Shown: positions 7,305-15,577, counted from the stretch's first letter. The stretch is 46,884 nt of DNA from Clostridia bacterium (GCA_017518705.1 JAFWUC010000041.1:1-46884), one strand, 5' to 3'. Translations and numbers: made by a program. Notes: generated by a model from the sequence alone, not told the origin.

Positions 7305-8000
7305 ATGATAAGCCAAAAACTCGATGTATCCGGCATCCCAGCCATACTCTGGGGCGCGCCGTCCGACAAAGTGTTCATATACGTGCACGGGAAATTCAGC
7401 AGGAAGGAATACGCCGAGCGTTTCGCGGACATCGCCGAAACGTACGGCTGGCAGACCCTGTCCTTCGACCTGCCCGAACACGGGGAACGCAGCGGCAGAC
7501 CGGATAAATGCAACATATGGAACGGCGTGCGCGACCTGGACCTCATAGCCGACTGGGCGTTTGGCGGCTGGAAGCGCGTGTCCCTGTTCGCATGCAGCCT
7601 TGGGGCGTATTTCGCGCTCAACGCCTATCCCGCAAGAAAGCTGGAAAAGGTTCTGTTCCAGTCCCCCATCGTAGACATGAAATGGCTGGTGGAGCACATG
7701 ATGCTCTGGGCGGGCGTCACTCCCGGGCAGCTCGAAAGAGAAAAACTGATAGACACGCCCCTTGACACCCTGAACTGGGAATACTACAGGTATATCCTGA
7801 CCCATCCCGCGGACGACTGGCCCTTCCCCACCCGCATCCTGTACGCCGGAAAGGACGACCTGCAGCCCGAAGCGTCCGTAAGGGACTTCGCACGGAAGCA
7901 TAACGCTGTTTTGACGGTAGCCACCGAAAGCAGGCATCCCTTCATGGAGCCCGGCGACGAGGCGATTGTGGAAGAGTGGATAAAAAACTCGCTTGAATAG
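7305..8000 (+). CDS. Alpha/beta hydrolase
   Basis: A 231-residue alpha/beta-hydrolase-fold enzyme. It has the oxyanion stretch YVHGKFSRKE near residue 27, the typical LSFDLPEHGERSG turn, a nucleophile elbow ACSLGA with Ser98, a likely acid at about D187 (YAGKDDLQP) and a likely histidine in ESRHPFMEPG near 210. The elbow has a cysteine two residues before the glycine-flanked serine side instead of the common GxSxG, as in several small peptidase or esterase-like members. No signal peptide is present. It is the last gene of the run and is followed by a strong terminator. Confidence 0.84.
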   Translation: MISQKLDVSGIPAILWGAPSDKVFIYVHGKFSRKEYAERFADIAETYGWQTLSFDLPEHGERSGRPDKCNIWNGVRDLDLIADWAFGGWKRVSLFACSLGAYFALNAYPARKLEKVLFQSPIVDMKWLVEHMMLWAGVTPGQLEREKLIDTPLDTLNWEYYRYILTHPADDWPFPTRILYAGKDDLQPEASVRDFARKHNAVLTVATESRHPFMEPGDEAIVEEWIKNSLE

Positions 8001-8008
8001 ACCGAAAA

Positions 8009-8037
8009 GGCGCGGCCCCAAAGGGCCGCGCCGTGTT
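8009..8037. terminator. Terminator between convergent genes
   Basis: A perfect 10-bp GC-rich stem (8009-8018 with 8023-8032), followed on the + strand by GTGTTT. It lies between the hydrolase on + and the deacetylase-like gene on -, and could stop both. Confidence 0.82.
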
Positions 8038-8051
8038 TATATGCTTATGGT

Positions 8052-9305
8052 TTAGTTCTGTCCCGCTACCCGGGTGCCGCGGTTGGGTTCGGCGCCTTCG
8101 GAGAACAGCAGTTTCTGCGTCTCCACGCCCGCGTATCCGTCCGTGCTCAGACCCATCTGCTGCTGGAACAGCTGCACTGCCAGCTTGGTGTTCGGGCCGT
8201 AATCGCCGTCCACCCTGGAGTCCTTGGACAGGTAGCCCAGCTCGATCAGACGCTGCTGCAGCAGCTGCACCGCGTAGCCCTGGGGGCGCTCCTTGCCTCC
8301 CAGCAGCACGTAGTTCTGGTACACGAAGGGCAGCGGCTCGGGGATCAACGCGTCCATGGCTTCGCCTTCCAGCGCGGCCACTTCGTTCTTTTCGTAGCCC
8401 AGCAGGTCGTTGAGCGTCACCAGTTCATAGCCCTTGCTGACCGCATAGGGAATGAACTCCTTGAGCTTCGCCACGCTGTCCGCGTTGCAGTTGAAGGCGT
8501 AAATGTTGCCGCTCTTAAGGCCGCTCTGCAGCTTTTTGAGCGTCTGGGCCTTTTCGTTGCCGTCCACGTTAAAGGAGGCAATGCCCTTGTAATTGCCCAG
8601 CTGCACCAGATACTGATGCGTGCGCAGGTCGTTCTGGGCCAGGCCTTCGTAGATCCTTAAAAAGTGCATGTTGTAGTCCACGCCCAGCGCCAGGTTGACC
8701 GCCTTCTGGGTCTGGTAGATCTGGAAGGCCAGGTCCGCGTCGGACAGGGAGAACAGCTTGTAGTTGTCGTAGGTGAAGTTTTCCAGCTCGAAGTTCAGAT
8801 CGTTCGCACGGCGAAGCGCCACGCGTATATCGTCCTTCTCCACCGCCATCTTGCCCGTGACGAACACGGTCAGCTGAGCCTTGGAGGTCTCCGCTATGGT
8901 CATGATCTCGTTCAATACGTTGGGATCGTTGGCGTACTGTATGGTTATGGCGATGCGCTTGCCCGTGGTGGGCCCCTTGGTCACTATGGGCAGATACACT
9001 TCCGGCTGGGCGGTGGGACCCGGCGTGGGTTCAGCCGTGGGCTCGGTCACGACATCCGTAGGCGCGGTCGTAACGATCTCGGTGCCCGGATCGGTCGGAT
9101 CGGTGACGTCGGGAGTTTTGCTTCCTCCGGACGAAAGAGCGATTATAAGGATGACCGCGATCACCACGACCGCCAGCGCCGCCGCGGCGATCATTATCAG
9201 CTGCCTGCGCTTTTTTTCTTCCTGTTTGGCCTTGGCCTGCCGCTTGGCTTCCACCCGGGCGATCACCCAGCGCGGGTCTTTCGCGTTATCTTTATTGTTT
9301 TCCAT
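8052..9305 (-). CDS. Membrane-anchored degenerate polysaccharide-deacetylase-like protein with peptidoglycan-binding domain
   Basis: A 417-residue protein with a basic cytosolic head (1-35), one membrane helix (about 36-58), a Thr/Pro/Glu-rich linker (60-105), a NodB-like domain (about 115-310) and a C-terminal peptidoglycan-binding repeat (about 345-405; LLQQRLIELGYL, DGDYGPNTKLAVQLFQ). The NodB fold is recognised from KAQLTVFVTGKM, ELENFTYDNYKLF and the C-terminal IPYAVSKGYELVTLNDLLG. The catalytic motifs are lost: the usual TFDDG is replaced by TIQYAND and the metal HxxxH by an N-containing stretch. It is therefore likely a non-enzymatic wall-binding protein. It is divergent from the phosphatase gene at 9511. 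Confidence 0.82.
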   Translation of the reverse strand: MENNKDNAKDPRWVIARVEAKRQAKAKQEEKKRRQLIMIAAAALAVVVIAVILIIALSSGGSKTPDVTDPTDPGTEIVTTAPTDVVTEPTAEPTPGPTAQPEVYLPIVTKGPTTGKRIAITIQYANDPNVLNEIMTIAETSKAQLTVFVTGKMAVEKDDIRVALRRANDLNFELENFTYDNYKLFSLSDADLAFQIYQTQKAVNLALGVDYNMHFLRIYEGLAQNDLRTHQYLVQLGNYKGIASFNVDGNEKAQTLKKLQSGLKSGNIYAFNCNADSVAKLKEFIPYAVSKGYELVTLNDLLGYEKNEVAALEGEAMDALIPEPLPFVYQNYVLLGGKERPQGYAVQLLQQRLIELGYLSKDSRVDGDYGPNTKLAVQLFQQQMGLSTDGYAGVETQKLLFSEGAEPNRGTRVAGQN

Positions 9306-9339
9306 GAGACGCCTCCGCTATTTATAGCTTCACTCCTAA

Positions 9340-9368
9340 ATGTTATCACACCCGGCGGGAAAAATCAA
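9340..9368 (-). promoter_or_regulatory. Promoter of the deacetylase-like gene
   Basis: Reading on the minus strand: TTGATT (9368-9363), 17 bp, TAACAT (9345-9340). A GGAGG site lies close before the ATG at 9305. Confidence 0.65.
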
Positions 9369-9434
9369 GTGTTTTTGAAATATTTCGTAATACTTCTGAA
9401 ATATTTTGAGGTATATTAAACTTTTCCGAACCGC

Positions 9435-9463
9435 TTTACAACCCCTGCGGCGTACACTATAAT
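9435..9463 (+). promoter_or_regulatory. Promoter of the secreted phosphatase gene
   Basis: TTTACA at 9435-9440, 17 bp, and a perfect TATAAT at 9458-9463. AAGGAGG stands before the ATG at 9511. Between this and the divergent promoter lie two copies of TGAAATATTT (9376-9385 and 9397-9406), 21 bp apart, a possible operator pair. Confidence 0.8.
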
Positions 9464-9510
9464 TTCCACATACGGCTGCTGCCGTTCCAAAGCGTAAGGA
9501 GGACAAACAA

Positions 9511-10665
9511 ATGAAGCAGTTTTCCCGTTTCCTGGCGCTCGCTCTAGCGCTGTGCCTGTGCCTGGGGCTGGCGCCCGTGCTGGCTGAAGACGCCCCCATC
9601 ACCGTGACCGAGATACAGAAATACGGCAATATGGTTCTGTCCGTCAGCGGCAGCGACCTGCTTTCCCGGGGCTTCGCCTACGGTGACGGCGTGACCGTGA
9701 CCGTGAACGGCCAAAGCTATGAAATGGCCCTGGGCAGCAACTTTTCCGACGTAGAACAGGGCAGCATGATCTTGAGAGTTGTGATAAAGCCTGAGACCAA
9801 CGAGGATTACGCGCTCATCGCCATCAATATGGGCGACCTGGCGACCACCGCCGGCGTAGCCACCAAGGAAAAGACCGAGGCCGATCCCGGCTATGTGTGG
9901 CACTACAACGAGGGCGTGGAAGTGCCCGTGACCGTGACCGTGGAACTGACCAAGCCCGGCGCTTACTACGACAGCTGGCTGATGAACCAGCTGGTCAGGA
10001 GCGAGAACCGCGAGGACTATCCCGGACTCACCGACGCCGAGTACGCCAATTTCCGCGTTGTGACCACCACCGGAGTGGGCGCGAACAAGCTCTACCGCTC
10101 CTCCTCCCCCGTCAACCCCGAGATCAACCGCAACAAGCAGGCCGACGCCGCCGCCCGTGAAGCCGGCATCAGGACCTTCATCAACCTGGCGGACAACGAC
10201 CAGGTGATGCGCGGCTACGAAGGCTTTGACGAAAGCTACTATGCCGGCCAGAGCATCATCGCCCTGAACCTGGGCGTGGACTTCTCCGCCGAGGACTTCA
10301 GGCTCGGCCTGGCCGACGGCGTGCGCTTTATCGCCGCGGGCGAAGCGCCCTTCCTGGTGCACTGCAACGAGGGCAAGGACAGAGCGGGCTTCGTTTCCGC
10401 CGTGCTGGAGTGCCTGATGGGCGCGTCCGCCGAGGAAGTCACCGCCGACTACATGGTCACCTTCTACAACTACTACGGCGTCGAGGCGGGCACCGAGCAG
10501 TATGCCGCCATCGCCAAAGCCAACATACAGAAGAGCCTGGCTGCCGCCTTTGAGCTCGACACCATCGAAGGCGCCGACCTGGCCGAAGAAGCCCGGGAAT
10601 ACCTGCTGGCGATCGGCGTGAGCGAAGAAGACATCGCCGCCGCCAAAGCCAAGCTGGGAGAATAG
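9511..10665 (+). CDS. Secreted tyrosine-phosphatase family protein with SAM-hydrolase-like N-terminal domain
   Basis: A 384-residue exported protein. Residues 1-25 are a signal peptide ending in VLAED with no lipobox. Residues 27-125 read like the C-terminal beta-barrel of SAM hydroxide adenosyltransferases: a KYGNMVLSV strand, YGDGVTVTVNG, SDVEQGSMIL and ALIAINMGDLA. From about 150 it is a Y_phosphatase3-type protein phosphatase: NKLYRSSSP, FINLADND, and the P-loop HCNEGKDRAG with Cys285 and Arg291 of CX5R. The phosphatase part is related to secreted phosphatases that act on phosphoproteins, phosphoinositides or sugar phosphates. The N-terminal match is by pattern only. The gene has its own promoter and a terminator. 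Confidence 0.82.
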   Translation: MKQFSRFLALALALCLCLGLAPVLAEDAPITVTEIQKYGNMVLSVSGSDLLSRGFAYGDGVTVTVNGQSYEMALGSNFSDVEQGSMILRVVIKPETNEDYALIAINMGDLATTAGVATKEKTEADPGYVWHYNEGVEVPVTVTVELTKPGAYYDSWLMNQLVRSENREDYPGLTDAEYANFRVVTTTGVGANKLYRSSSPVNPEINRNKQADAAAREAGIRTFINLADNDQVMRGYEGFDESYYAGQSIIALNLGVDFSAEDFRLGLADGVRFIAAGEAPFLVHCNEGKDRAGFVSAVLECLMGASAEEVTADYMVTFYNYYGVEAGTEQYAAIAKANIQKSLAAAFELDTIEGADLAEEAREYLLAIGVSEEDIAAAKAKLGE

Positions 10666-10680
10666 TCTCAGGCAATAACA

Positions 10681-10711
10681 AAAATCCACCCGAAAACCGG
10701 GTGGATTTTTT
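10681..10711. terminator. Bidirectional terminator after the phosphatase
   Basis: Stem ATCCACCCG (10684-10692) with CGGGTGGAT (10698-10706), flanked by A on the left and six T on the right. It serves the phosphatase on + and the regulator gene ending at 10726 on -. Confidence 0.92.
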
Positions 10712-10725
10712 ATGCACGCGGGCGT

Positions 10726-11403
10726 TTATGCGCCTTTTCCGCCGTGCAGGTTGCGCAGGTGCAGGTACACGGTGTTGGGGCTGAGCTCCAGCGCTGCCGC
10801 CACCGTCTCCACACTGCCCTTTATGTCGAACACTCCTCTTTCCCAAAGCCTGCGCACGATCTCCTTGTTGTGCAATGAGCGCTTGATGGTCGCGTCCGCC
10901 TTGACTTCCGGGATGACCTCGTTTATCGTGTAAGCCAGCATTTCCTCCGTGCTCTCGGCAAAGCTCTCGCTTTTGAGCGCGGACTTGCTCACGAATTCCT
11001 GCGGACGCATCGCCTGGATGAGCTCGCTTACGGGGGTGTTCATGTAGAAGTTGATGCAGGTAAGGCCAATGATGCGGTCGCCGTCCCCCAGGATGGGGAT
11101 GGTGGTGCTCTTAAGGGGCTCGCCTTTGCGGTTCTGGGCAAAGTACACTATGGCGTGGGGAGTGCCCGGCTGCTGCTTGAGTTCACTGAGCATCGCGAGC
11201 GCCAGGTTGGTGATGGGCGCCCCTTCCGTGCGTCCGGTGTGGAAACCGTTTATTATCTTGATGACGGAATGCTCGTAGCTTTCCAGGCAGTGCAGCACGA
11301 TCTCGTAGCCGCTGCCCAGGTATTCCGCCAGGCCCTCAAGGGTGTCCCGGTAGGAATACAGTATCGCTCTTTCGCGGTCCGACAGTACCAGCATTTCGCC
11401 CAT
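10726..11403 (-). CDS. YheO-type PAS/HTH transcriptional regulator
   Basis: A 225-residue regulator of the YheO family. Residues 10-125 form the YheO-like PAS domain (LEGLAEYLGSGYEIVLHCLE, VIKIINGFHTGRTEGAPITNLAL, NRKGEPLKSTTIPILGDGDRIIGLTCINF). Residues 150-215 hold a helix-turn-helix (NKEIVRRLWERGVFDIKGSVETVAAALELSPNTVYLHLR). Regulators of this type are often found next to RidA and amino-acid enzymes, as here. It lies downstream of nhaC on the same strand, separated by a strong hairpin, and may control the ridA-aminotransferase-nhaC genes in response to an amino acid or imine. The ligand is unknown. Confidence 0.87.
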   Translation of the reverse strand: MGEMLVLSDRERAILYSYRDTLEGLAEYLGSGYEIVLHCLESYEHSVIKIINGFHTGRTEGAPITNLALAMLSELKQQPGTPHAIVYFAQNRKGEPLKSTTIPILGDGDRIIGLTCINFYMNTPVSELIQAMRPQEFVSKSALKSESFAESTEEMLAYTINEVIPEVKADATIKRSLHNKEIVRRLWERGVFDIKGSVETVAAALELSPNTVYLHLRNLHGGKGA

Positions 11404-11437
11404 AGGCCCGTCCTTTCTGCTTCAGCCTTCTGCGATA

Positions 11438-11464
11438 CGCGCCGCCGTTTCGAGCGGCGGCGCG
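11438..11464 (-). terminator. GC-rich hairpin between nhaC-like gene and regulator
   Basis: A perfect 10-bp stem (11438-11447 with 11455-11464) with a seven-base loop. There is no T tract on the minus strand, so it may slow or reduce transcription into the regulator gene, or protect the upstream mRNA 3' end, more than fully terminate. Confidence 0.55.
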
Positions 11465-11486
11465 GTAAATGATGCTTATGCGATGT

Positions 11487-12917
11487 TTATTCTTCTTTGG
11501 GTTCTTCCTTCAGCTCTTCGCCGTTCTTGCCTTCGAACCTGCGGCCCCAGCCGGTGATGACGGCGACCAGGAACACTACGAACAGCACCACGCCGTAGAA
11601 AGTGCCCAGAGCCACGGATACGGGAGACAGCCCGGACAGAGCCGCGCCGATGAATACGAACACGCTCATGAAGGGGATGATGGCGGGCAGGGAGTTGGCA
11701 ACGCCATCCAGCAGGTTGGCCCTGCGGTAGGGATGCAGCTTCTTGGCATGGCCGATCTTGTTGAGCACGGGACCGAAGGTGAGGATGGACGCGGAAGTCA
11801 CGCCGCCGAAGATGAAGGTGGTGGCGGAGATGCCGATCAGGCAGGCCATCTCGGCGCCCTTGGGGGTCTGAGCCATCTTGCTGCCCAGGATCTTCTCTAC
11901 CAGGAAGTCCAGCATGCCGGCCTCGGTGAGCACGCCCATGATGCCGAATACCGCTATGACCAGGCCCACGGTGCCCAGCATGTTGGCTACGCCTTCCACC
12001 AGGAAGCCCACGGCCGCGTTGTTGGCGGGGTCATTGGCGAAGATCCTGGAGAACGGGAACAGGCCCAGGGCAAGACCGGTGATGATGCCGGTGACCAGGC
12101 CTACGAATATGCCCAGGAAGATGTTGCGGGTCTTGGTGGCGACTACCAGCATGATCGCGACGGGAATGAGCATGAACAGGGTGTTGGCCTTGCTCTGCGC
12201 GCCGGCAAGCACTTCGGCGTCAGCCATGGTCCCGCCGATGCCGCCGAAGATGGCGAACAGGATCAGGCTGATCACGCCGGCCACGGCGCTGTAGCGCAGG
12301 CGGGAACGCACCACGCCGCCCACGTCCGCGGGACGGCCGTCGTTAAACTGCTGGGTGGAGGAAGAAGCGATGGTGGTGTCGGAGATGGGGGCCAGGTTGT
12401 CGCCGAAGATGGCGCCGGACACGATCGCGCCGGCCAGCAGCGCAGCGCCCACTCCCAGGTCGATACCGGCCTTGTAGAACACCGGGAAAGCGACGAACAT
12501 GGTTCCGATGGAGGAACCGGTGGCGGTAGAGATCACGCAGGTGGCGAAGAACACGAACGCCGTGAACAGGCCGCCGTGCATGCCTATGGAGTTAGCCAGC
12601 CACACAAAGCCCTGGGAAAGCTGACTTTCCTTGATCAGCGCGGAGAACATGCCGATCACGAAGAAGATTACGATAACGGACACGGAAGTAATGGAAGAGA
12701 TGCCGGAGATGGCCGCGTTCCAGTACTTGGTGTAGCTCTTGCACAGCGCGCCGCCGATCAGCAGGGCGATGAAGCCGCCGGTAGCCAGCGCTTCCATGTT
12801 GAAAGCCTTGAACACGACGAACAGGATGACACAGAAAGCGAAGAAGATCGCTACCGGGATGAGGGACATGAACATGCCGCCCCGGAACTCAAGACGTTCC
12901 TTTTTAGTCTCGGACAT
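11487..12917 (-). CDS. NhaC-family Na+/H+ antiporter-like transporter
   Basis: A 476-residue polytopic membrane protein with about eleven hydrophobic segments, of the NhaC family. Family stretches include ATGSSIGTMFVAFPVFYKAG, a GAIVSGAIFGDNLAPISDTTIASS core with conserved Asp and Ser residues, and a hydrophilic C-terminus (ELKEEPKEE). NhaC members include Na+/H+ antiporters, malate-2H+/Na+-lactate exchangers and putative amino-acid transporters. Being between an aminotransferase and a YheO regulator, it more likely moves the amino acid or its product than serving in plain pH control; this is inference. An AAAGGAG site precedes the ATG. Confidence 0.84.
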   Translation of the reverse strand: MSETKKERLEFRGGMFMSLIPVAIFFAFCVILFVVFKAFNMEALATGGFIALLIGGALCKSYTKYWNAAISGISSITSVSVIVIFFVIGMFSALIKESQLSQGFVWLANSIGMHGGLFTAFVFFATCVISTATGSSIGTMFVAFPVFYKAGIDLGVGAALLAGAIVSGAIFGDNLAPISDTTIASSSTQQFNDGRPADVGGVVRSRLRYSAVAGVISLILFAIFGGIGGTMADAEVLAGAQSKANTLFMLIPVAIMLVVATKTRNIFLGIFVGLVTGIITGLALGLFPFSRIFANDPANNAAVGFLVEGVANMLGTVGLVIAVFGIMGVLTEAGMLDFLVEKILGSKMAQTPKGAEMACLIGISATTFIFGGVTSASILTFGPVLNKIGHAKKLHPYRRANLLDGVANSLPAIIPFMSVFVFIGAALSGLSPVSVALGTFYGVVLFVVFLVAVITGWGRRFEGKNGEELKEEPKEE

Positions 12918-12974
12918 TGATAAAACTCCTTTCGGATATTTATTGGCACTGCCCTAAGCAGTTGAACCACGTTG

Positions 12975-14198
12975 TCAGATAATGCCTTTTTCCTTAGCCA
13001 ATTGGGTCAGCGCGGCCTTGATGCGCTCGAAGCGCGCCACGGCGTCCTCGTCCTTCGCGAAGCAGGCGGTCACTATGCGCAGATGGCCCTTGCCCTGCTC
13101 GCCGTAGGGGTTGCCCTGGTTGACCATGATGTTGGCGTGCTTCATTATGTACTCGCTCACTTCCTCGGCGGTGCCAAGGGCGGAGATGTCCAGCCAAGAG
13201 AGTATGCCGCTCTCGCTCATCTTCATCTTCACGCCGGGAATGGTGGACAGCACCTCGTAAGCCAGGCGGCGGCGCCTCTCCAGGCGCACGTAGTTGCTCT
13301 TTAAGTACTCCTCGTCTTTTAGCGCCGCCACCGCGCCTATGGAACCCAGGGTGGAGGCCGCGCCCAGTACGTTCACCGCGCCGCCGTAGAGTACGTCCAT
13401 TATGCGGTCGTTGGCGTAGATGTAGCCGATCCTGAAGCCGCTGAAGCCCAGACCCTTGGAGATGGAGCACACGGTGAGCGTCCTCTCCCACATGCCGGGC
13501 AGCGTGGCGGGATGCACGAACTCTATGCCGTCGTACACGTGATCCTCAAACGCCTGGTCGGAGACCAGGATAAGGTCGTGCTTTATAACGAACTCGCACA
13601 GCTTTTCGATGCTTTCCCTGCGGAACACGGTGGTGGTGGGGTTGTTGGGGTGGGTGATCAGCACCAGCTTGGTGCGGGGAGTGACCCGCTTTTCGAACTC
13701 CTCGATGCGGATCTGGTAGTTGTCTTCCTCATACAGGGGCACAGGCACCGTCACGCCGCCCAGCAGCTTGGGATTCAGGAAATTGCTGGGATAGCTGGGA
13801 TCGGGCACCATGACCTCGTCGCCTTCGCAGATGAAGGGCATCATGGAGTAGAGCAGGCCGGAATCGGAGCCGGGAGTGACGATCACGTTGCGGCTGGGGT
13901 CGATGTCCAGGCCGGTGTTTTTGCGGATCTTCTCCGCCAGCGCCTGGCGAAGCTCCAGCATGCCTATAGGCATCACGTAGTGGGCGGGAATGCCGCTCTC
14001 CACCGCGTCAAGCAGCGCCTTTTTAACGGAATCGGGGATGGAGGGGTCCGGGAAGAAGGGATCCGCCCAGGCCATGATGTCGCCGCCGTTCTTCTGGAAA
14101 TTGCCGGCGCCCTCGCCCACGTCCGCCTTGGTGACCGTAAGGAACAGGCCGCCCTGCAGATCGCGGAACTTGGTGTTCATCTTGCTTTTGATGTCCAT
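12975..14198 (-). CDS. PLP-dependent aminotransferase, class I/II
   Basis: A 407-residue fold-type I aminotransferase. Visible landmarks are VTPGSDSGLLYSMMPFICEGDEVMVPDPSYPS (cofactor-binding start), ITHPNNPTTTVF (the asparagine of NPxxP type), VSDQAFEDHVYDG, and SISKGLGFSGFRIGY with the lysine that forms the Schiff base. The C-terminus has GHLRIVTACF with the arginine that holds the substrate carboxylate. Length is normal. Substrate specificity cannot be given. Together with RidA, which clears reactive enamines, and a transporter, it suggests an amino-acid breakdown pathway. It lies 57 bases upstream of the transporter gene and 37 bases after ridA. Confidence 0.88.
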   Translation of the reverse strand: MDIKSKMNTKFRDLQGGLFLTVTKADVGEGAGNFQKNGGDIMAWADPFFPDPSIPDSVKKALLDAVESGIPAHYVMPIGMLELRQALAEKIRKNTGLDIDPSRNVIVTPGSDSGLLYSMMPFICEGDEVMVPDPSYPSNFLNPKLLGGVTVPVPLYEEDNYQIRIEEFEKRVTPRTKLVLITHPNNPTTTVFRRESIEKLCEFVIKHDLILVSDQAFEDHVYDGIEFVHPATLPGMWERTLTVCSISKGLGFSGFRIGYIYANDRIMDVLYGGAVNVLGAASTLGSIGAVAALKDEEYLKSNYVRLERRRRLAYEVLSTIPGVKMKMSESGILSWLDISALGTAEEVSEYIMKHANIMVNQGNPYGEQGKGHLRIVTACFAKDEDAVARFERIKAALTQLAKEKGII

Positions 14199-14235
14199 GA
14201 TGATTCTCCTTACCGTATATTTGAGTGCGGGACGC

Positions 14236-14607
14236 TTACAGTTCGGCGATCAGCTCTACCTCGCACAGCACGCCCTTGGGCAGCTTGGCCACCGCCACGC
14301 AGGAACGGGCGGGCAGGGACACGAAATAATTGGCGTAAATGGCGTTAAAGGCGGCGAAGTCGTTCATGTACTGCAAAAAGCAGGTGGTCTTGACGACTTT
14401 TTCGAAAGAAGTGCCAGCCGCTTCCAGCACGGCGGACAGGTTCTTCATCACCTGCTCGGCCTGCGCCTGGATACCGCCCTCGACGACGGCGCCGGTGGCG
14501 GGGTCTACGGGTATCTGGCCGGATGTGTACAGCATGCCGCCGGAAGTGATCGCCTGGGAATAGGGGCCAATGGCGGCGGGGGCTTTGTCGGTGTGGATCT
14601 TGTTCAT
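14236..14607 (-). CDS. ridA: RidA family enamine/imine deaminase
   Basis: A 123-residue RidA (YjgF/UK114) protein. It carries the family signatures AIGPYSQAI, LYTSGQIPVDP, the arginine in LPARSCVAVAKLPKG and the ending VELIAEL. RidA trimers hydrolyse 2-aminoacrylate and other enamine/imine intermediates made by PLP enzymes to ketoacids and ammonia. As first gene of the cluster, behind a consensus promoter and directly before an aminotransferase, it probably protects against intermediates of that pathway. All expected active-site residues appear present. Confidence 0.93.
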   Translation of the reverse strand: MNKIHTDKAPAAIGPYSQAITSGGMLYTSGQIPVDPATGAVVEGGIQAQAEQVMKNLSAVLEAAGTSFEKVVKTTCFLQYMNDFAAFNAIYANYFVSLPARSCVAVAKLPKGVLCEVELIAEL

Positions 14608-14647
14608 TTTTTCTGCTTCCTTTCGCTTTTATTCGGTTTCTGTATCC

Positions 14648-14676
14648 ATTATAATGCTAAAATTATTTGCAGTCAA
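14648..14676 (-). promoter_or_regulatory. Promoter of the ridA-aminotransferase-nhaC cluster
   Basis: On the minus strand: TTGACT (14676-14671), 17 bp, perfect TATAAT (14653-14648), with an AT-rich stretch upstream that could be an UP element. An AAAGGAAG site precedes the ridA ATG. Confidence 0.88.
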
Positions 14677-14763
14677 TAGTAAAAATTATTTTAGTTTATA
14701 TCGTTTTGAAAATAACTGTCGTTTTTCGGGGGACCGCCCGGCGCCTTTCACCGCACCGGCAGT

Positions 14764-14800
14764 AAAAAAAGCCGCCGCGGAACGGTCTTCCGCGGCAGCC
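14764..14800 (-). terminator. Terminator of the amino-acid ABC transporter operon
   Basis: On the minus strand a GCCGCGGAA/TTCCGCGGC stem is followed by GGC and seven T residues (14770-14764). Confidence 0.9.
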
Positions 14801-14815
14801 TTACGGTATTTGTTT

Positions 14816-15577
14816 TTACAGTACCTTTGACAGGAACAGCTTCGTGCGTTCGTTTTTGGGGTTCTGGAAGATCTCGCCGGGAGTTCCCTCTTCCACTATC
14901 CTGCCCTCGTCCATGAACAGCACGCGGCTGGCGACCTCCCTGGCGAAGCCCATTTCGTGGGTCACCACGGCCATGGTCATCCCGCTTTTCGCCAGGTCGC
15001 GCATGACTTCCAGCACCTCCCCCACCATTTCCGGATCCAGGGCGCTGGTGGGCTCGTCGAACAGCATCACGTCCGGGTGCATGGCCAGTGCGCGCACTAT
15101 CGCGACGCGCTGCTTCTGGCCGCCGGAAAGCTGGTTGGGATAGGCGTCGGCTCTCGCCTTCAGCCCCACCCTGTCAAGCAGCTTGAGGGCTTCCGCTTCG
15201 GCCTCTTCCTTGCTGATGCCCTTGAGCTTCACGGGCGCGAGGGTCAGGTTTTTGAGTATGCTCATGTGGGGAAACAGGTTAAAGTGCTGGAACACCATGC
15301 CCATGCACATGCGGTGCATGTTTATGTTCACCTTCGGGGAGGTTATGTCCGTGCCCTCGAATATCACCTGTCCGCCGGTGGGACGGTCCAGCAGGTTCAG
15401 GCAGCGCAGAAACGTGCTCTTGCCGCTGCCGGACGGGCCGATTATTACGACGGCTTCGCCCTTGTATATGTCCGCGTCCACGCCTTTCAATGCGTGCACC
15501 TGGCCGCCCGCAAACTTCTTTTCCAGCCCTCTGACGCTTATCAGCGGTATATTTTGGATATTGTTATCTGTGCTCAC
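14816..15577 (-). CDS. glnQ: Amino-acid ABC transporter ATP-binding protein (GlnQ-like)
   Basis: A 253-residue ATPase of the polar amino-acid uptake family. It has Walker [10 protein letters not shown], the Q-loop [10 protein letters not shown], the signature [15 protein letters not shown], Walker [14 protein letters not shown] and the switch histidine [12 protein letters not shown]. The text [17 protein letters not shown] is characteristic of the GlnQ/HisP subfamily. It overlaps the permease gene by 14 bases and works with that permease and the binding protein at 16932-17693. The amino acid carried is not certain; the symbol denotes the subfamily. Confidence 0.92.
   Translation of the reverse strand: MSTDNNIQNIPLISVRGLEKKFAGGQVHALKGVDADIYKGEAVVIIGPSGSGKSTFLRCLNLLDRPTGGQVIFEGTDITSPKVNINMHRMCMGMVFQHFNLFPHMSILKNLTLAPVKLKGISKEEAEAEALKLLDRVGLKARADAYPNQLSGGQKQRVAIVRALAMHPDVMLFDEPTSALDPEMVGEVLEVMRDLAKSGMTMAVVTHEMGFAREVASRVLFMDEGRIVEEGTPGEIFQNPKNERTKLFLSKVL

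Noticed and set aside
11469..12920. 483-residue plus-strand frame opposite the NhaC-like gene
   Set aside because: Composition is Gly/His/Asp-rich and low in hydrophobic residues, typical of the reverse complement of a membrane protein gene.
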